Notes: a model not told the origin generated them from the sequence alone. A stretch of 41,862 nt of DNA from Sphingomonas sp. ATCC 31555 (GCF_000282895.1 NZ_ALBQ01000017.1:1-41862), one strand, 5' to 3'. Positions 18,210-28,177 are shown, numbered from the stretch's first letter. Numbers and translations are program-made.

Positions 18210-18976
18210 GCGGCATCAACGTCCATGGCATCTGGGCCATCTACAAGTTCGAAATGGCCCGCACGCTGCGCACCCTGTGGCAGTCGATCGCGACGCCGGT
18301 GATCACCACGTCGCTCTATTTCATCGTGTTCGGCGGCGCGATCGGCAGTCGGATCGATTCGATCGGCGGGGTGAATTACGGCAGCTTCCTGGTGCCCGGG
18401 CTTATCATGCTGTCGCTGCTCACTCAAAGCATCGCCAATGCCTCGATCGGCATCTATTTCCCCAAATTCACCGGCACGGTGTTCGAACTGCTCTCCGCAC
18501 CGATCTCGGCGGTCGAGATGGTGGTCGGCTTTGTTGGCGCCGCTGCCACCAAGTCGGTGGTCATCGGGCTGATTATCCTCGCCACCTCGGCGCTGTTCGT
18601 GCCGCTGCGGATCGACCATCCGGCGGCGATGTTTGCCTTTCTGGTGCTGACGTCGATCACGTTCAGCATGTTCGGCTTCATCATCGGCATCTGGGCGCGC
18701 AGCTTTGAACAGCTGAACATCGTGCCGTCGCTGCTGGTGACGCCGCTCACCTTCCTGGGGGGCGCCTTCTACTCGATCGACATGCTACCCCAGCCCTGGC
18801 ACGCGATCAGCCTGTTCAACCCGGTGGTGTATCTGATCAGCGGTTTCCGCTGGAGCTTTTTCGGCAAGGGCGATGTGGCGATCGGCTGGAGCCTTGGCTT
18901 TACCGGCGGCTTCCTGCTGCTGTGCCTCGCCTTGATCGTTTGGATCTTCCGCACTGGATATCGCCTGAAGAACTGA
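18206..18976 (+). CDS. ABC-2 type transporter permease (YadH type)
   Basis: Inner-membrane permease, 256 aa, with about six hydrophobic segments and an ABC-2 core including [11 protein letters not shown] and the late-helix motif [13 protein letters not shown]. It partners the ATPase upstream, whose stop it overlaps by four bases. No periplasmic adaptor or outer-membrane partner lies alongside. The pair resembles YadGH and not the KpsMT capsule exporter. Substrate unknown. Confidence 0.92.
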   Translation: MSGINVHGIWAIYKFEMARTLRTLWQSIATPVITTSLYFIVFGGAIGSRIDSIGGVNYGSFLVPGLIMLSLLTQSIANASIGIYFPKFTGTVFELLSAPISAVEMVVGFVGAAATKSVVIGLIILATSALFVPLRIDHPAAMFAFLVLTSITFSMFGFIIGIWARSFEQLNIVPSLLVTPLTFLGGAFYSIDMLPQPWHAISLFNPVVYLISGFRWSFFGKGDVAIGWSLGFTGGFLLLCLALIVWIFRTGYRLKN

Positions 18977-18984
18977 CGTAACGG

Positions 18985-19006
18985 CGTGCTGCGTTACAGC
19001 AGCACG
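18985..19006. terminator. Shared hairpin between convergent genes
   Basis: Perfect 8-base stem CGTGCTGC (18985-18992) and GCAGCACG (18999-19006) around the loop GTTACA. The stop codon of the DUF445 gene sits in the loop, so the stem overlaps its last codons. It separates the convergent permease and DUF445 genes and could serve both strands. No T-run. Confidence 0.5.
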
Positions 19007-20253
19007 TCCACTGCATGGATGGCAACGCCCACCATGCCGCCCACCAGCGTGCCGTTGACGCGGATATATTGCAGGTCGCGGCCGACGGCGTTTTCGAGGC
19101 GCGACGTCACCGTGCGCGCATCCCAGCCGCGGATCGTGTCGGACACCAGCCGGACGATCCCGTCGCCATAATCGGATGCCGCGCCGACGGCGGTGCGGCG
19201 GACGAAGCGATTGATCGTGCGGGCCAGCCGCGCGTCGGTCTGCAGCGTGCCGCCGAACTGCCGCAGCGCCTCGCCCATGCGGCCGCCGAGCGCGCGTTCG
19301 GGATCGCGGGCCAGCCGCAGCATCGCCGCGCGGCTCTGTTCCCACAGTCCGTCTATCCAGCGCTGGAAGCCCTGGTTCTCCAGCATCTCGAGCTTGAACG
19401 CCTCTACCCGCGCCTGCAGCGCCGGATCGTGCTGAAGCCGTTCGGCCAGGCTTTCCAGCCCTTCCTCCACCTTGGCGCGCACGGGGTGCTCGGGGTCCTC
19501 GGCCATCTCGTCGATCAGCTTCTTCAGCCCCTCGATGATCTTTGTGGCGAGCGTCTCGTCGAGCCCGGTCCAGCGCATCACCGTTCCGGCGCGGGCGTGC
19601 ACCATGTCGCGGATCAGATGTTCGTTGGCATCGAGGATGCGGGCGCCACCACGAACCATTGAGTCGAGCAGCGGCAAGTGGCGACCATTGGCGATCGCGG
19701 CTGCCAGCGCCTGGCCGAACAGCGGCGCGACATCGATCGCCCGGAGGCGGGAGGCGATCGCACCCTTCGCCATGCCGCCCAGCCGTTCCTGATCGAGCGA
19801 TTCGAGCACGCTGGCCGCCAGCCGAGATGCCCCCGCGCCGATGCGGCCTGTGCCGTGCGACGGCGCCGCCAGCCAGCGCCCGGCAGCGCCCGCCACGTCC
19901 AGCCGCTGCATGCGCCGGGCGACGACCCTGGGAATGAGGAAGTTGTCGCGCAGGAACTGGCCGAGCGTCTCGGCAATGCGATCCTTGTTGCGCGGGATGA
20001 TGGCGGTGTGCGGGATCGGCAGGTGCAGCGGATGCCGGAACAATGCCGTCACCGCGAACCAGTCCGCCAGACCGCCCACCATCGCTGCTTCGGCGAAGGC
20101 GCGCAGAAAGGGCATGACGGGATGCAGGTCCGCATACTGACGCGCCAGCAGGAACAGTGCCGCCATCAGCAACAGCAGTCCGGTGGCGACGCGACGCATC
20201 CGGCGAAGGCCGGGAGGAACGCTGTCGGCGGACGAGGGAGAAAGCGGGGTCAT
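18994..20253 (-). CDS. DUF445 family membrane protein
   Basis: Conserved membrane-associated protein, 419 aa, of unknown function. It has an N-terminal transmembrane segment (about 22-38), then the family hallmark AEAAMVGGLADWFAVTALFRHPLHLPIPHTAIIPRNKDRI (quoted in part: key words are GGLADWFAV and IPRNK). A long helical middle follows, and a C-terminal hydrophobic stretch GGMVGVAIHAVDVLL. No ribosome site is obvious before the ATG at 20253. It is flanked by convergent ABC genes on one side and the RND operon on the other, with no clear functional link. Confidence 0.88.
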   Translation of the reverse strand: MTPLSPSSADSVPPGLRRMRRVATGLLLLMAALFLLARQYADLHPVMPFLRAFAEAAMVGGLADWFAVTALFRHPLHLPIPHTAIIPRNKDRIAETLGQFLRDNFLIPRVVARRMQRLDVAGAAGRWLAAPSHGTGRIGAGASRLAASVLESLDQERLGGMAKGAIASRLRAIDVAPLFGQALAAAIANGRHLPLLDSMVRGGARILDANEHLIRDMVHARAGTVMRWTGLDETLATKIIEGLKKLIDEMAEDPEHPVRAKVEEGLESLAERLQHDPALQARVEAFKLEMLENQGFQRWIDGLWEQSRAAMLRLARDPERALGGRMGEALRQFGGTLQTDARLARTINRFVRRTAVGAASDYGDGIVRLVSDTIRGWDARTVTSRLENAVGRDLQYIRVNGTLVGGMVGVAIHAVDVLL

Positions 20254-20360
20254 GCAACGTGCAACGCGGTTCAGCGCCGCATGCTCCCCGGATCACGCGG
20301 GCAACGAGATCGGGAGGACATCATACAGGCGCACATGCGCCGGACCATGCCCTCCCCCGC

Positions 20361-20387
20361 CCGCCCCCGCAAGCATGCGGGAGGCGG
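20361..20387 (-). terminator. Hairpin after the RND operon
   Basis: Immediately downstream of the RND permease stop on the minus strand, CCGCCTCCCGC pairs with GCGGGGGCGG around a 6-base loop. It resembles a degenerate copy of the CTCCCGC/GCGGGAG repeat found in ileS, and may be a repeat used as a transcript end. No T-run. Confidence 0.5.
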
Positions 20388-23300
20388 TTACTCCGCCGGC
20401 TGGACGTTGTCGTCGCCCGGCTTGTGATCGATCGCGGGCTTGTTCTGCGCCGGCCCGAGCACGATGCTGCCATCGTCCCCCGGCCGATAGGTGAGCAGCC
20501 GCCGCGACAGGCGCGGGCCGAGCCAGCCTTCCAGCCCCACGGCCAGGCTGAACAGCGCCGGCACGATCACCAGCGTGAGCAGAGTGGACACGATCAGGCC
20601 GCCGATCACCACCACGCCCATCGGCGCGCGGAACGAGGAGTCGCCGTTGATCGACAGCGCCGTCGGCACCATGCCCGCCACCATCGCGATCGTGGTCATC
20701 ACGATCGGCTGGGCGCGCTTGCGGCCGGCATCGACGATGGCGACCATCTTCGGCACGCCCTTCTCCATCTCCTCCAGCGCGAAGTCGACGAGCAGGATCG
20801 AGTTTTTGGCGACGATGCCGAACAGCATCAGCATGCCGATATAGACCGGCAACGACACCGGCATGCCGAGGATCGCCAGCGCGATCAGCCCGCCCAGCGG
20901 CGCGTTCCACAGGCTCGCCATGTTGACGATCGGCGACACGAAGCGGCGATAGAGCAGCACCAGCACCGCGAAGACCAGGAAGATGCCCGATGCCAGCGCG
21001 ATGATGAAGTTGTTGATCATCTCGCCCTGCCACTTGGCCTGGCCCACGGTCATCTCGGTCACGCCGAGCGGCAGGTTCTTCATGATCGGGAGATTGTGGA
21101 TCTCCTTCATCACGTCGCCCGAGACATAGGGCTTGCCGGTCGCGGGATTGACGCCCAGGTCCGCGCCCACCACCAGGCGGCGCTGCAGGTTCAGCCGCTC
21201 GATCTTGGTCGGCCCCGCGGCAAAGCGGATATCCGCCACCACCGACAGCGGCACCGATCCGCCGGTCTGGGTCTGCACGCGCATGTTCTGGAGCGTATCC
21301 AGCTTCGTGCGGGCATCCTCGTTCAACGCGACGCGGATCGGGATCTGGCGATCGGAGAGCGAGAAGCGCGCACTGTTCTGTTCGATATCGCCCAGCGTCG
21401 CGACGCGGATCGCGTTGGACAGCGCCGCGGTGGTCACGCCCAGATCGGCGGCGAGATCGAGCCGCGGCGCGATCACGATTTCCGGCCGCTGCAGATCGCC
21501 CGAAACGCGCGGTGCGACCGCAGACTTCAGCCCTTCCATCTGCTTCACCAGCGTCAGCGCGGTCTGGTTGAGCAGTTCCGGATCCTCGCCGCCCAGCGTG
21601 ATCGTCAGGTCACGCCCCGACGAGCCCCAGCCGAACTGCGACCGGAAGTTGACGCGCGCATCGGGAATGGCGCGCAGCTTCGGCGCAACGCGCTTCTCGA
21701 ACTCGGTGCTCCGCTCGGCCCGCTTTTCGGCGAGATCGGCGGTGACCCGGCCGCTGCCGACCAGCGTGCGGGCATAGGTATGCTCCACGCCCGGTTCGGC
21801 GCGCAGGATGCCGGCGACCTGCTGCACGACGCGGTCGGTCTGCTCGAGCGTGGTGCCGGGCACCATTTCGATGGTCGCGGTGACGCTGTCCTGGTCCTGC
21901 GCCGGCTGGAAGGTCTGCGGCATGGTGACGAGCAGGCCGATGGTGCCGGCAAGCGACAGCACATAGGCGAGGATCGCTACCCAGCGGTGCATCAGCGTCC
22001 ATTCGAGCAGCCGCACATAGCCGCGCATCACAGCGCCGCCGCCATGTTCGGTATGGCCGTGCGCCTTCAGGAAATAGGCCGCGATCATCGGCGTCAGCAT
22101 CCGGGCCACCGCCAGCGACATCAGCACGGCGGCAACGACGGTGAGGCCGAAATTTTTGAAGAACTGGCCCGAGATGCCCGGCATCAGGCCCACGGGGAGG
22201 AACACCGCGACGATCGACATGGTGGTGGCGAGCACCGCTACACCGATCTCGTCGGCGGCATCGATCGATGCCTGATAGGCCGATTTGCCCATGCGCATGT
22301 GGCGAACGATGTTCTCGATCTCCACGATCGCGTCGTCCACCAGCACGCCCGCCACCAGGCTGAGCGCGAGCAGCGTCATCTGGTTGAGCGTGAAGCCCAG
22401 CATGTCCATGAACCAGAAGCTCGGGATCGCGGACAGCGGGATCGCCAGCGCCGAGATCACCGTCGCCCGCCAGTCGCGCAGGAACAAGAACACGACGATG
22501 ACGGCGAGCACCGCGCCCTCGATCATCGCCTCCATCGCGGTGTGATACTGCTCGAGCGCATATTTGCTGGCATTGTCGAGCAGCTCGAAGCGGACCTTCG
22601 GGTTGCTCTTTTCCAGCGCGCGCAGCTTCTTCTGGGTTTCGTCGAAGATGGTGACGTCCGACGCGCCCTTGGCGCGCTGGATGTCGAACGAAATCACCGG
22701 ATGGCCGTCATAGCGGGCGAAGTTGCGCTGCTCGGCATTGCCGTCCTTCACCAGCGCGATATCCGCCAGCCGCACGACGCGGCCGTTACCGGTGGAGATC
22801 TGGGTCTGCCCCAGCGTATAGGCGTCCTTGGCGTTGCCAACGACACGCAGCGACTGTTCGAAGCCCGAAATCTCGGCGCGGCCGCCGGCGGCGTTCAGGT
22901 TCACCTGGCGCAGCTGCTGGTTCACCTGGCTCGCGGTAAGGCCGAAGCTGGCGAGCTTCACCGGGTCCAGCACCACGCTGATCTCGCGGCTCACCCCGCC
23001 GTTGCGCTGCACGGCCGCCATGCCGCTGATCGACAGCAGTTCCTTGGTGACGGTGTTGTCGATGTACCAGGAAAGCTGCTCGACCGTCATGTCGGTGGCA
23101 ATGGCGGTGAAGCTGGCAACTTCGTTGGCGCTGGCGGCGTCGACGCGGCCGACCTGCGGCTCCAGGATGCCGTCGGGCAGGTTGCCGCGGATCTGCTGGA
23201 TGGCGCTGCGCACATCTTCCACCGCGCGGTCGATCGGCGTGCCGATCGCCAGCTGGACCACCGTCTGGCTGTTGCCTTCGGAAACGGTGGAGTTGATCTC

Positions 23301-23543
23301 GTCGATGCCCTGCAGGCTGCGCACCGCGGATTCAACACGCTGCGTCACCTGCGTCTCCAGCTCGCTCGGCGCGGCGCCGGGCTGGCTGATCGAGATCCAG
23401 ACGATCGGGAAGTCGATGTCCGGATCGTTGTTCACGTCCATGCGCGAAAAGCTGACCAGCCCCGCGATGGTGAGGAACAGGAACAGGACGATCGGCGGGA
23501 CCGGGTTACGGATCGCCCAGGCAGAGATGTTGCGAAAGCTCAT
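20388..23543 (-). CDS. RND efflux transporter permease (HAE1 family)
   Basis: Inner-membrane proton-driven pump, 1051 aa, the normal size for the AcrB-like family. N-terminal helix then large periplasmic loops in two halves. The paired acidic residues in TM4 ([11 protein letters not shown]) that carry the proton relay are intact, and the GxxxxxxGGL-type repeats near the second half ([23 protein letters not shown]) are present. It lies 12 bases after the adaptor gene in the same operon. No outer-membrane TolC-like gene is nearby, so that partner must be encoded elsewhere. Substrate unknown; drugs, solvents or metabolites are plausible. Confidence 0.94.
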   Translation of the reverse strand: MSFRNISAWAIRNPVPPIVLFLFLTIAGLVSFSRMDVNNDPDIDFPIVWISISQPGAAPSELETQVTQRVESAVRSLQGIDEINSTVSEGNSQTVVQLAIGTPIDRAVEDVRSAIQQIRGNLPDGILEPQVGRVDAASANEVASFTAIATDMTVEQLSWYIDNTVTKELLSISGMAAVQRNGGVSREISVVLDPVKLASFGLTASQVNQQLRQVNLNAAGGRAEISGFEQSLRVVGNAKDAYTLGQTQISTGNGRVVRLADIALVKDGNAEQRNFARYDGHPVISFDIQRAKGASDVTIFDETQKKLRALEKSNPKVRFELLDNASKYALEQYHTAMEAMIEGAVLAVIVVFLFLRDWRATVISALAIPLSAIPSFWFMDMLGFTLNQMTLLALSLVAGVLVDDAIVEIENIVRHMRMGKSAYQASIDAADEIGVAVLATTMSIVAVFLPVGLMPGISGQFFKNFGLTVVAAVLMSLAVARMLTPMIAAYFLKAHGHTEHGGGAVMRGYVRLLEWTLMHRWVAILAYVLSLAGTIGLLVTMPQTFQPAQDQDSVTATIEMVPGTTLEQTDRVVQQVAGILRAEPGVEHTYARTLVGSGRVTADLAEKRAERSTEFEKRVAPKLRAIPDARVNFRSQFGWGSSGRDLTITLGGEDPELLNQTALTLVKQMEGLKSAVAPRVSGDLQRPEIVIAPRLDLAADLGVTTAALSNAIRVATLGDIEQNSARFSLSDRQIPIRVALNEDARTKLDTLQNMRVQTQTGGSVPLSVVADIRFAAGPTKIERLNLQRRLVVGADLGVNPATGKPYVSGDVMKEIHNLPIMKNLPLGVTEMTVGQAKWQGEMINNFIIALASGIFLVFAVLVLLYRRFVSPIVNMASLWNAPLGGLIALAILGMPVSLPVYIGMLMLFGIVAKNSILLVDFALEEMEKGVPKMVAIVDAGRKRAQPIVMTTIAMVAGMVPTALSINGDSSFRAPMGVVVIGGLIVSTLLTLVIVPALFSLAVGLEGWLGPRLSRRLLTYRPGDDGSIVLGPAQNKPAIDHKPGDDNVQPAE

Positions 23544-23555
23544 CGCGCCGGTCCC

Positions 23556-24737
23556 TTACTTTTTCTCGAGTTGGGGAATGACCTTCTGGCCCGGGTTGAG
23601 GAACGCGCCCGCGGTCATCACCACGCGCTCGCTGCCGTTCAACCCGCTCGTAACCCGCACGCCCTGATCCGTAACATCGCCCGTGGTGACGGAACGGCGC
23701 ACCGCTTCGTTCTTTTCGTTCAGGATGTAGACGAAATTGCCCTGCCCATCGCTCTGCACCGCAGATTGCGGCAGCACCACCGCCGTCACCGAACCGGCGA
23801 CGATGGTCGCACTGGCAAAGCCGCCGGGGCGGAGCGCAGGATTATAGGGCAGCTCGACGCGAGCGATGCCCTGCCGCGTCGACGGATCGATCACCGGCGA
23901 CACCTGCCAGACCTTGCCTTCGAACCGCAACTGCGTGCCGACCGGCGTCACTTCGGCGGGCGCGCCCACGCGCAATTTCTGGATGTCCGCTTCGGCAAGC
24001 TGGGTGCGCAGTTCGAACTGGCCGCCCATCGCCATGCGGAACAGCGCGCCCGAGGCGGAGCTGACGATCTGGCCCGGCTCGATCTGGCGAGCGAGCACCA
24101 GCCCCGCTTCCGGCGCGCGGATATCGAGCCGATGGTTGCGGGCCTGGGTCTCGGCGAGCTGCGCCTTGGCGACTCGCACGCGGGCAAGCGCCTGGTCGCG
24201 GGTGGCGGTGCGCTGATCGATATCGGCGCGCGAAATGAAGCCGTTGCTCACCAGCTTCTGCGCACGCTCGAGATTGGCCTGGGCGAGCTTCGCCTCGGCT
24301 TCGGCGACGCGGATCTGCGCGGCGAGCGACTCGGCGGTCTGCACCTGCACCGAGCGATCGACCGTGGCGAGCACCTGTCCCCGCTGCACCCAGCTGCCTG
24401 CATCCACCAGCACGCGCGTGACGATGCCGCCTTCGCCGGCAACGCCCACCGGCATTTCGCGCTTGGCGGCCAGCGATCCGGTACCGGTGACGATCGTGGA
24501 GATCGTCTGGCGGCCCGGCGCGGCGACGGTCACCGTCTGCAGCTGGCCCTGCGCCTTGCCGCCCTTGGCGGCTGGCACCTGCTCGCTGCCGGAACGGCTC
24601 ATCATCAGGAAGGCGGCGATCACGACCAGCGCAAAAGCACCCAGCCCGATCCACAGCCAGCGCCGCCCCCGCCGCGCCGGTTCCCCCTCGAAACCGAGCT
24701 GCTCCTGCCGTCCCAACATGCCTGCCTCGTAATTCAT
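23556..24737 (-). CDS. RND efflux periplasmic adaptor subunit
   Basis: Membrane fusion protein that bridges the RND pump to an outer-membrane channel, 393 aa. A short cytoplasmic N-terminus is followed by a membrane anchor (about 27-46), so it is not a lipoprotein. Then come the lipoyl/barrel-sandwich halves, an alpha-hairpin rich in Ala, Glu and Gln (VAEAEAKLAQANLERAQKL), and a beta-barrel. The start MNYEAG at 24737 has GGGGTAGG upstream and follows directly from the promoter at 24781-24809. The frame is open for another 83 codons upstream but that DNA is the promoter region. Confidence 0.92.
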   Translation of the reverse strand: MNYEAGMLGRQEQLGFEGEPARRGRRWLWIGLGAFALVVIAAFLMMSRSGSEQVPAAKGGKAQGQLQTVTVAAPGRQTISTIVTGTGSLAAKREMPVGVAGEGGIVTRVLVDAGSWVQRGQVLATVDRSVQVQTAESLAAQIRVAEAEAKLAQANLERAQKLVSNGFISRADIDQRTATRDQALARVRVAKAQLAETQARNHRLDIRAPEAGLVLARQIEPGQIVSSASGALFRMAMGGQFELRTQLAEADIQKLRVGAPAEVTPVGTQLRFEGKVWQVSPVIDPSTRQGIARVELPYNPALRPGGFASATIVAGSVTAVVLPQSAVQSDGQGNFVYILNEKNEAVRRSVTTGDVTDQGVRVTSGLNGSERVVMTAGAFLNPGQKVIPQLEKK

Positions 24738-24780
24738 GCGCCTACCCCGCTCAGGACGAGCGATCGCCCCCGGTCGCACT

Positions 24781-24809
24781 GTATTATCGGAATATATCAC
24801 CGCCGACAA
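24781..24809 (-). promoter_or_regulatory. Sigma70-type promoter for the RND operon
   Basis: On the minus strand, TTGTCG (24804-24809) is followed after exactly 17 bases by TAATAC (24781-24786), a good -35/-10 match. It lies about 45 bases upstream of the adaptor start, inside a locally AT-rich patch. Confidence 0.7.
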
Positions 24810-24816
24810 GCCGGTG

Positions 24817-24832
24817 TCTTGCCGCGGCAAGA
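24817..24832. promoter_or_regulatory. 16-base perfect palindrome upstream of the RND promoter
   Basis: TCTTGCCGCGGCAAGA is a perfect palindrome seven bases upstream of the -35 box of the RND promoter. The position suits an activator or a repressor acting by overlap. The regulator is not encoded beside it, so its identity is unknown. Confidence 0.5.
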
Positions 24833-24907
24833 AATGCCCGGTTCCACGGTCACGCGCAAGTCGCCACCAGAAAATGCCATGTATATGCGATTGCTTGCAA
24901 GTAACGA

Positions 24908-24923
24908 CGGGCCCGTGGGCCCG
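24908..24923. promoter_or_regulatory. GC-rich inverted repeat upstream of the SIMPL gene
   Basis: CGGGCCC and GGGCCCG separated by GT lie about 80 bases before the SIMPL gene start. It could be a second operator in the divergent region or a leader hairpin. I do not recognise the motif. Confidence 0.3.
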
Positions 24924-25001
24924 AACAATCCGTTCAGGCTGCATTCGTCTGCAACCGTCGACAAGCCGGGGCAGATCAACGATCAAACCGAGGAGACCTT
25001 C

Positions 25002-25730
25002 ATGATCCGCACCCTGCCGCTGGCCGCCGCACTGCTCGCATGCGCTGCGGCGCCGGCCGCCTACGCCCAGGCGATTCCCTTGGCACAGGCGATTCCGGCC
25101 GATGGCACCGTGCTCGATGTCGTCGCCGACGGCACCACCACCCGCGTACCCGATCTCGCGTTGATCCGGGCCGGCGTCGTAACCGATGCACCCAGCGCGG
25201 CAGAGGCGCTTCGGCTGAATGCCAGCCGCATGGGGGGCGTGCTCGCGGCGCTGCGCAAGGCCGGCGTCGCCGAACGCGACTTGCAGACCACCGCCGTCAG
25301 CCTGGCGCCGCAGTATCGCTATCAGGAAAACAAGCCGCCAGTGATCACCGGCTATCAGGCATCCAACCAGGTGACGGTGCGGTTCCGCGACGTGGCGAAA
25401 AGCGGTCCGATCCTCGATACCCTGGTCGCTCAGGGTGCGAACAACATCAGCGGCCCTGAACTGACGCTATCCGACGCGGACGGCGCGCTCGACGAGGCGC
25501 GCCGAGACGCGATCAGCCGCGCTCGTGCGCGGGCAACGCTCTATGCCCAGGCGGCGGGTCTGAAGGTGGAGCGCATCCTGGTGATTTCGGAGGCCGGCAC
25601 CACCGCTCCGCCTGCCCCCATGCCGATGCTGATGCGCGCCAAAGAATTCGCGCCGCAGGCCGATACCGCCATCGTGCCGGGTGAACAGAAAATCACCGCC
25701 AGTGTTTCGGTGCGCTTCCTGCTGAAGTGA
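25002..25730 (+). CDS. SIMPL domain-containing periplasmic protein
   Basis: 242 aa. A signal peptide ends AYA (cleavage about residue 22). The rest is a SIMPL (DUF541) domain with the expected repeats: an early VVADGTTTRVPDLALIRAGV strand pair, SAAEALRLNASRM helix, and a C-terminal EQKITASVSVRFLL strand. Relatives in other bacteria are stress-linked periplasmic or outer-membrane proteins; the precise role is unknown. AGGAG at 24991-24995 decides the start. The frame is open for nearly 5 kb upstream, but that is antisense to the RND operon and not coding. It is divergent from the pump. Confidence 0.9.
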   Translation: MIRTLPLAAALLACAAAPAAYAQAIPLAQAIPADGTVLDVVADGTTTRVPDLALIRAGVVTDAPSAAEALRLNASRMGGVLAALRKAGVAERDLQTTAVSLAPQYRYQENKPPVITGYQASNQVTVRFRDVAKSGPILDTLVAQGANNISGPELTLSDADGALDEARRDAISRARARATLYAQAAGLKVERILVISEAGTTAPPAPMPMLMRAKEFAPQADTAIVPGEQKITASVSVRFLLK

Positions 25731-25761
25731 GCTAACTGCGGCAGAATGCGCCAACCAAGAA

Positions 25762-25795
25762 AAAAAGGGCCGCCCCCATGGGGGCGGCCCTTTTT
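25762..25795. terminator. Bidirectional intrinsic terminator
   Basis: A 16-base perfect stem, AAAAAGGGCCGCCCCC with its inverse, closes on an AT loop. An A-run precedes it and a T-run follows it, so it reads as a rho-independent terminator on both strands. It lies between the convergent SIMPL and GlsB-type genes and is the clearest terminator in the window. Confidence 0.95.
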
Positions 25796-25812
25796 GATAG
25801 TCGCGTTCGTGC

Positions 25813-26070
25813 TTAGCGCACTGCGCCACGACGAACCAGGTTGACGATCGCGAGCAGGATGACAGCACCCAGCAGCGACACCAGGAACGTCATCGGGGTG
25901 ATGACACCGCTGTTGATGTTCCCGCCGAAAAGCAGGCCGCCGATGAAGGCGCCCACGATGCCGACGACGATGTTCAGGAAGATACCCTGCTGGGCATCGG
26001 TCCGCATGATGATGCTGGCAAGCCAACCGACGACGCCGCCGATGACGAGCCAAATGAGAAAACCTACCAT
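25813..26070 (-). CDS. GlsB/YeaQ/YmgE family small membrane protein
   Basis: 85 aa with three hydrophobic segments and Gly-rich helices (GGVVGWLAS, GIVGAFIGGLLFGG), the pattern of the transglycosylase-associated protein family. Members are often stress-induced inner-membrane proteins of unclear activity. The start at 26070 has a near-perfect AAAGGAGGGA ribosome site. Longer in-frame starts up to 26217 are unsupported. It is monocistronic, ending at the bidirectional terminator. Confidence 0.92.
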   Translation of the reverse strand: MVGFLIWLVIGGVVGWLASIIMRTDAQQGIFLNIVVGIVGAFIGGLLFGGNINSGVITPMTFLVSLLGAVILLAIVNLVRRGAVR

Positions 26071-26281
26071 TCGTCCCTCCTTTACTTGCCCGGCGTCCCG
26101 GGCGACATGGAGGAAATCAATCAATGCCACAGTTTGTTCCGGAAGCATATTTTCGCGGATCGGCGGAACCGGAATGCAGGCAGCCAACATGGCAAGGCGG
26201 CCGAAACGAAGTGGCATGAAGTTGCCATACGACGGGCAACGATGTGGCGGCGCTCCCCCTGCCGAGCGCGCGCCAGGATCT

Positions 26282-26581
26282 TCAGAATTTCTGCTGCCGC
26301 TCGTACAGTGATCGATAGTGCTGGATCCGCGTGACGCGCAGACCGGGCATGCCGGATCGATCGATCGCCCGCTGCCATCCGGCGAATTCCTCCACCGTAA
26401 GGCCGTAACGCTCGCACACCTCGTCGACGGTCAGCAATCCCCCGTTCACCGCGGCGACGACTTCCGCCTTGCGGCGCACCACCCAGCGGGTAGTCTCCGG
26501 CGGCGGCAGCGTCTCCAGCGTCAGCGGTTCGCCGAGCGGACCGATAACCTTGGCGGGACGGATCTTCTGGTTCTCAATCAT
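26282..26581 (-). CDS. sciP: CtrA inhibitor SciP (DUF1153)
   Basis: 99 aa, matching SciP of Caulobacter in length and sequence blocks: RPAKVIGPLGEPLTLETLPP, TRWVVRRKAEVVAAV and GLTVEEFAGWQRAIDR. In Caulobacter SciP is a helix-turn-helix protein that binds CtrA and blocks its activation of cell-cycle promoters in G1; in sphingomonads the role is inferred from homology. GAGG lies about nine bases before the ATG. Two copies of GTTACGCA, 23 bases apart (26610-26617 and 26633-26640), lie upstream and might be control sites. Confidence 0.9.
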   Translation of the reverse strand: MIENQKIRPAKVIGPLGEPLTLETLPPPETTRWVVRRKAEVVAAVNGGLLTVDEVCERYGLTVEEFAGWQRAIDRSGMPGLRVTRIQHYRSLYERQQKF

Positions 26582-26683
26582 CTACCAACCTCTTCGGGGC
26601 GAGGCCCTCGTTACGCAAACACGGCAGAGACTGTTACGCATCCGCCTTGAACATCGGCTAAAATGGCAAGGTAAACACGCACT

Positions 26684-26956
26684 TCACTCTTCCCGCCACC
26701 GGCTGAGCGCCGCCGCCGCTGCATGGTGGAAGGCACCATGGGCAGGGGCGAGCAGCGCCGCGCGCGGCATCGGCATAGAAAGGCGCGTCTGGATGCGCGC
26801 GGTGGGGCTTGCCGCCTGCCGCGTGGCAATGCCGACCAGCAGCACCGCGAGCCCGATGGGCATCGCGGCGGCCGCAGGATCGCTAGCCAAACGGGCAAAA
26901 CTCAAATCCACCAACGCATTCCAGTTCGCTCTGTCTACAATGGGCGTGTACGCCAA
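26684..26956 (-). CDS. Possible small hypothetical protein
   Basis: A 90-aa frame in an otherwise empty 490-base gap. The second half has the strong GC third-position bias of real genes here and a hydrophobic stretch (MPIGLAVLLVGIATR). The first half is less GC-rich. The only starts are a TTG at 26956 and an internal ATG (MPIGLAV) near 26863; neither has a good ribosome site. I do not recognise it. It may be a real lineage-specific gene or chance. Confidence 0.3.
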   Translation of the reverse strand: MAYTPIVDRANWNALVDLSFARLASDPAAAAMPIGLAVLLVGIATRQAASPTARIQTRLSMPMPRAALLAPAHGAFHHAAAAALSRWREE

Positions 26957-27069
26957 CAGTGCTGAAGGGCGGGTAAAAGCCGTGGGAACGGTAGCTTAAC
27001 CTGGGTTCCCGAAGGCTTTCCACCCGCACCGGGTAGCGTCCGCATCGGGAAAACCCTATTTGGCCGCGC

Positions 27070-28167
27070 ATGAACCTAGGTGATTTCCAGCTGCCCGAGC
27101 CGCTATCGGCGCGCAGAATCGTCGTTGCCATGTCGGGCGGCGTCGATTCTTCGGTCGTGGCCGCGCTCGCCGCGCGCAGCGGCGCGGAGACGATCGGCAT
27201 CACGCTGCAGCTCTATGATCATGGCGAAGCGGTGGGGCGTGCCGGCAGTTGCTGCGCCGGCCGCGACATCCGCGACGCCCGTGCCGTATGCGACAAGCTG
27301 GGCATTGCCCATTACGTGTTCGATCACGCCAGCAGCTTCCGCACCAACGTGATTGACGATTTCGCGGACGAATATCTCGCCGGCCGCACCCCAATCCCCT
27401 GCGTCAAATGCAATATGGGACCGAAGTTCACAGATCTTTTCGCGCTCGCCCGCGATCTGGGCGCAGACTGCCTGGCGACCGGCCATTATGTCCGCCGCGT
27501 GGTCGGCACCGAGGGTTCAGAACTGCACCGCGCGGCCGATCCGGCGCGAGACCAGAGCTATTTCCTTTTTGCGACGACGGCAGCACAGCTAGACTACCTG
27601 CGATTCCCGCTTGGCGGCCTGCCCAAGCCGGCCGTTCGCACCCTGGCCGCCGATCTGGGCCTGGCCGTGGCGGGCAAGCCCGACAGCCAGGACATCTGCT
27701 TCGTGCCCGACGGCGATTACGCGTCGCTGGTAAAGAAGCTGCGGCCGGAGGCGGAGGACGGCGGCGACATCGTCGACGAGACAGGCCGCAAGCTGGGCGA
27801 GCATCGGGGACTGATTCATTTCACCGTGGGCCAGCGCCGCGGGCTGGAGATCGGTGGAGCCGCCGAACCTTATTATGTGCTACGGCTAGATGCGGCGACC
27901 CAGCAGGTGGTCGTAGGGCCGCGGCGGGCCCTGGCGGTTGCGGCAGCGCGACTGGAAGGCGTGAACTGGCTGGGAGGCGCGTACCGCGGCCCGATGCGCG
28001 CCAAGGTCCGCAGCCTTGCCAAGCCGATACCAGCCCGTTTCGACGGGAAGCGCGTGGTTTTTGACACGCCTGAATATGGCGTTGCTCCTGGTCAGGCGGC
28101 GGTGCTGTATGCCGAGGATCGCGTGCTCGGCGGCGGGTGGATCGCACAGACCGAACGGGCCGAATAG
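27070..28167 (+). CDS. mnmA: tRNA-specific 2-thiouridylase MnmA
   Basis: Thiolates U34 of tRNA-Lys, -Glu and -Gln using ATP and a persulfide donor. 365 aa. PP-loop SGGVDSS at 22-28; catalytic cysteines Cys 114 (CVKCN) and Cys 210 (DSQDICFV); C-terminal beta-barrel with [10 protein letters not shown] and a final APGQAAVLY block. The N-terminus [21 protein letters not shown] is typical of alphaproteobacterial forms. No strong ribosome site is visible. It ends just before a hairpin, so it is probably separate from the capsule genes downstream. Confidence 0.95.
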   Translation: MNLGDFQLPEPLSARRIVVAMSGGVDSSVVAALAARSGAETIGITLQLYDHGEAVGRAGSCCAGRDIRDARAVCDKLGIAHYVFDHASSFRTNVIDDFADEYLAGRTPIPCVKCNMGPKFTDLFALARDLGADCLATGHYVRRVVGTEGSELHRAADPARDQSYFLFATTAAQLDYLRFPLGGLPKPAVRTLAADLGLAVAGKPDSQDICFVPDGDYASLVKKLRPEAEDGGDIVDETGRKLGEHRGLIHFTVGQRRGLEIGGAAEPYYVLRLDAATQQVVVGPRRALAVAAARLEGVNWLGGAYRGPMRAKVRSLAKPIPARFDGKRVVFDTPEYGVAPGQAAVLYAEDRVLGGGWIAQTERAE

Positions 28168-28177
28168 CGGCACGGCG

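Noticed and set aside
17283..18976. ABC pair as the capsule exporter (KpsMT)
   Set aside because: Sequence pattern is DrrA/YadGH-like, and it lies 10 kb from the Kdo genes beside a DsbA-like gene. No KpsE/KpsD-like partner is near.
20157..25000. A single plus-strand open frame of nearly 1900 codons ending in the SIMPL gene
   Set aside because: Up to about 25 kb it is antisense to DUF445 and the RND operon, is rich in Arg/His as antisense GC-rich frames are, and has no domain. Only the last 242 codons, with their own ribosome site and signal peptide, are a gene.
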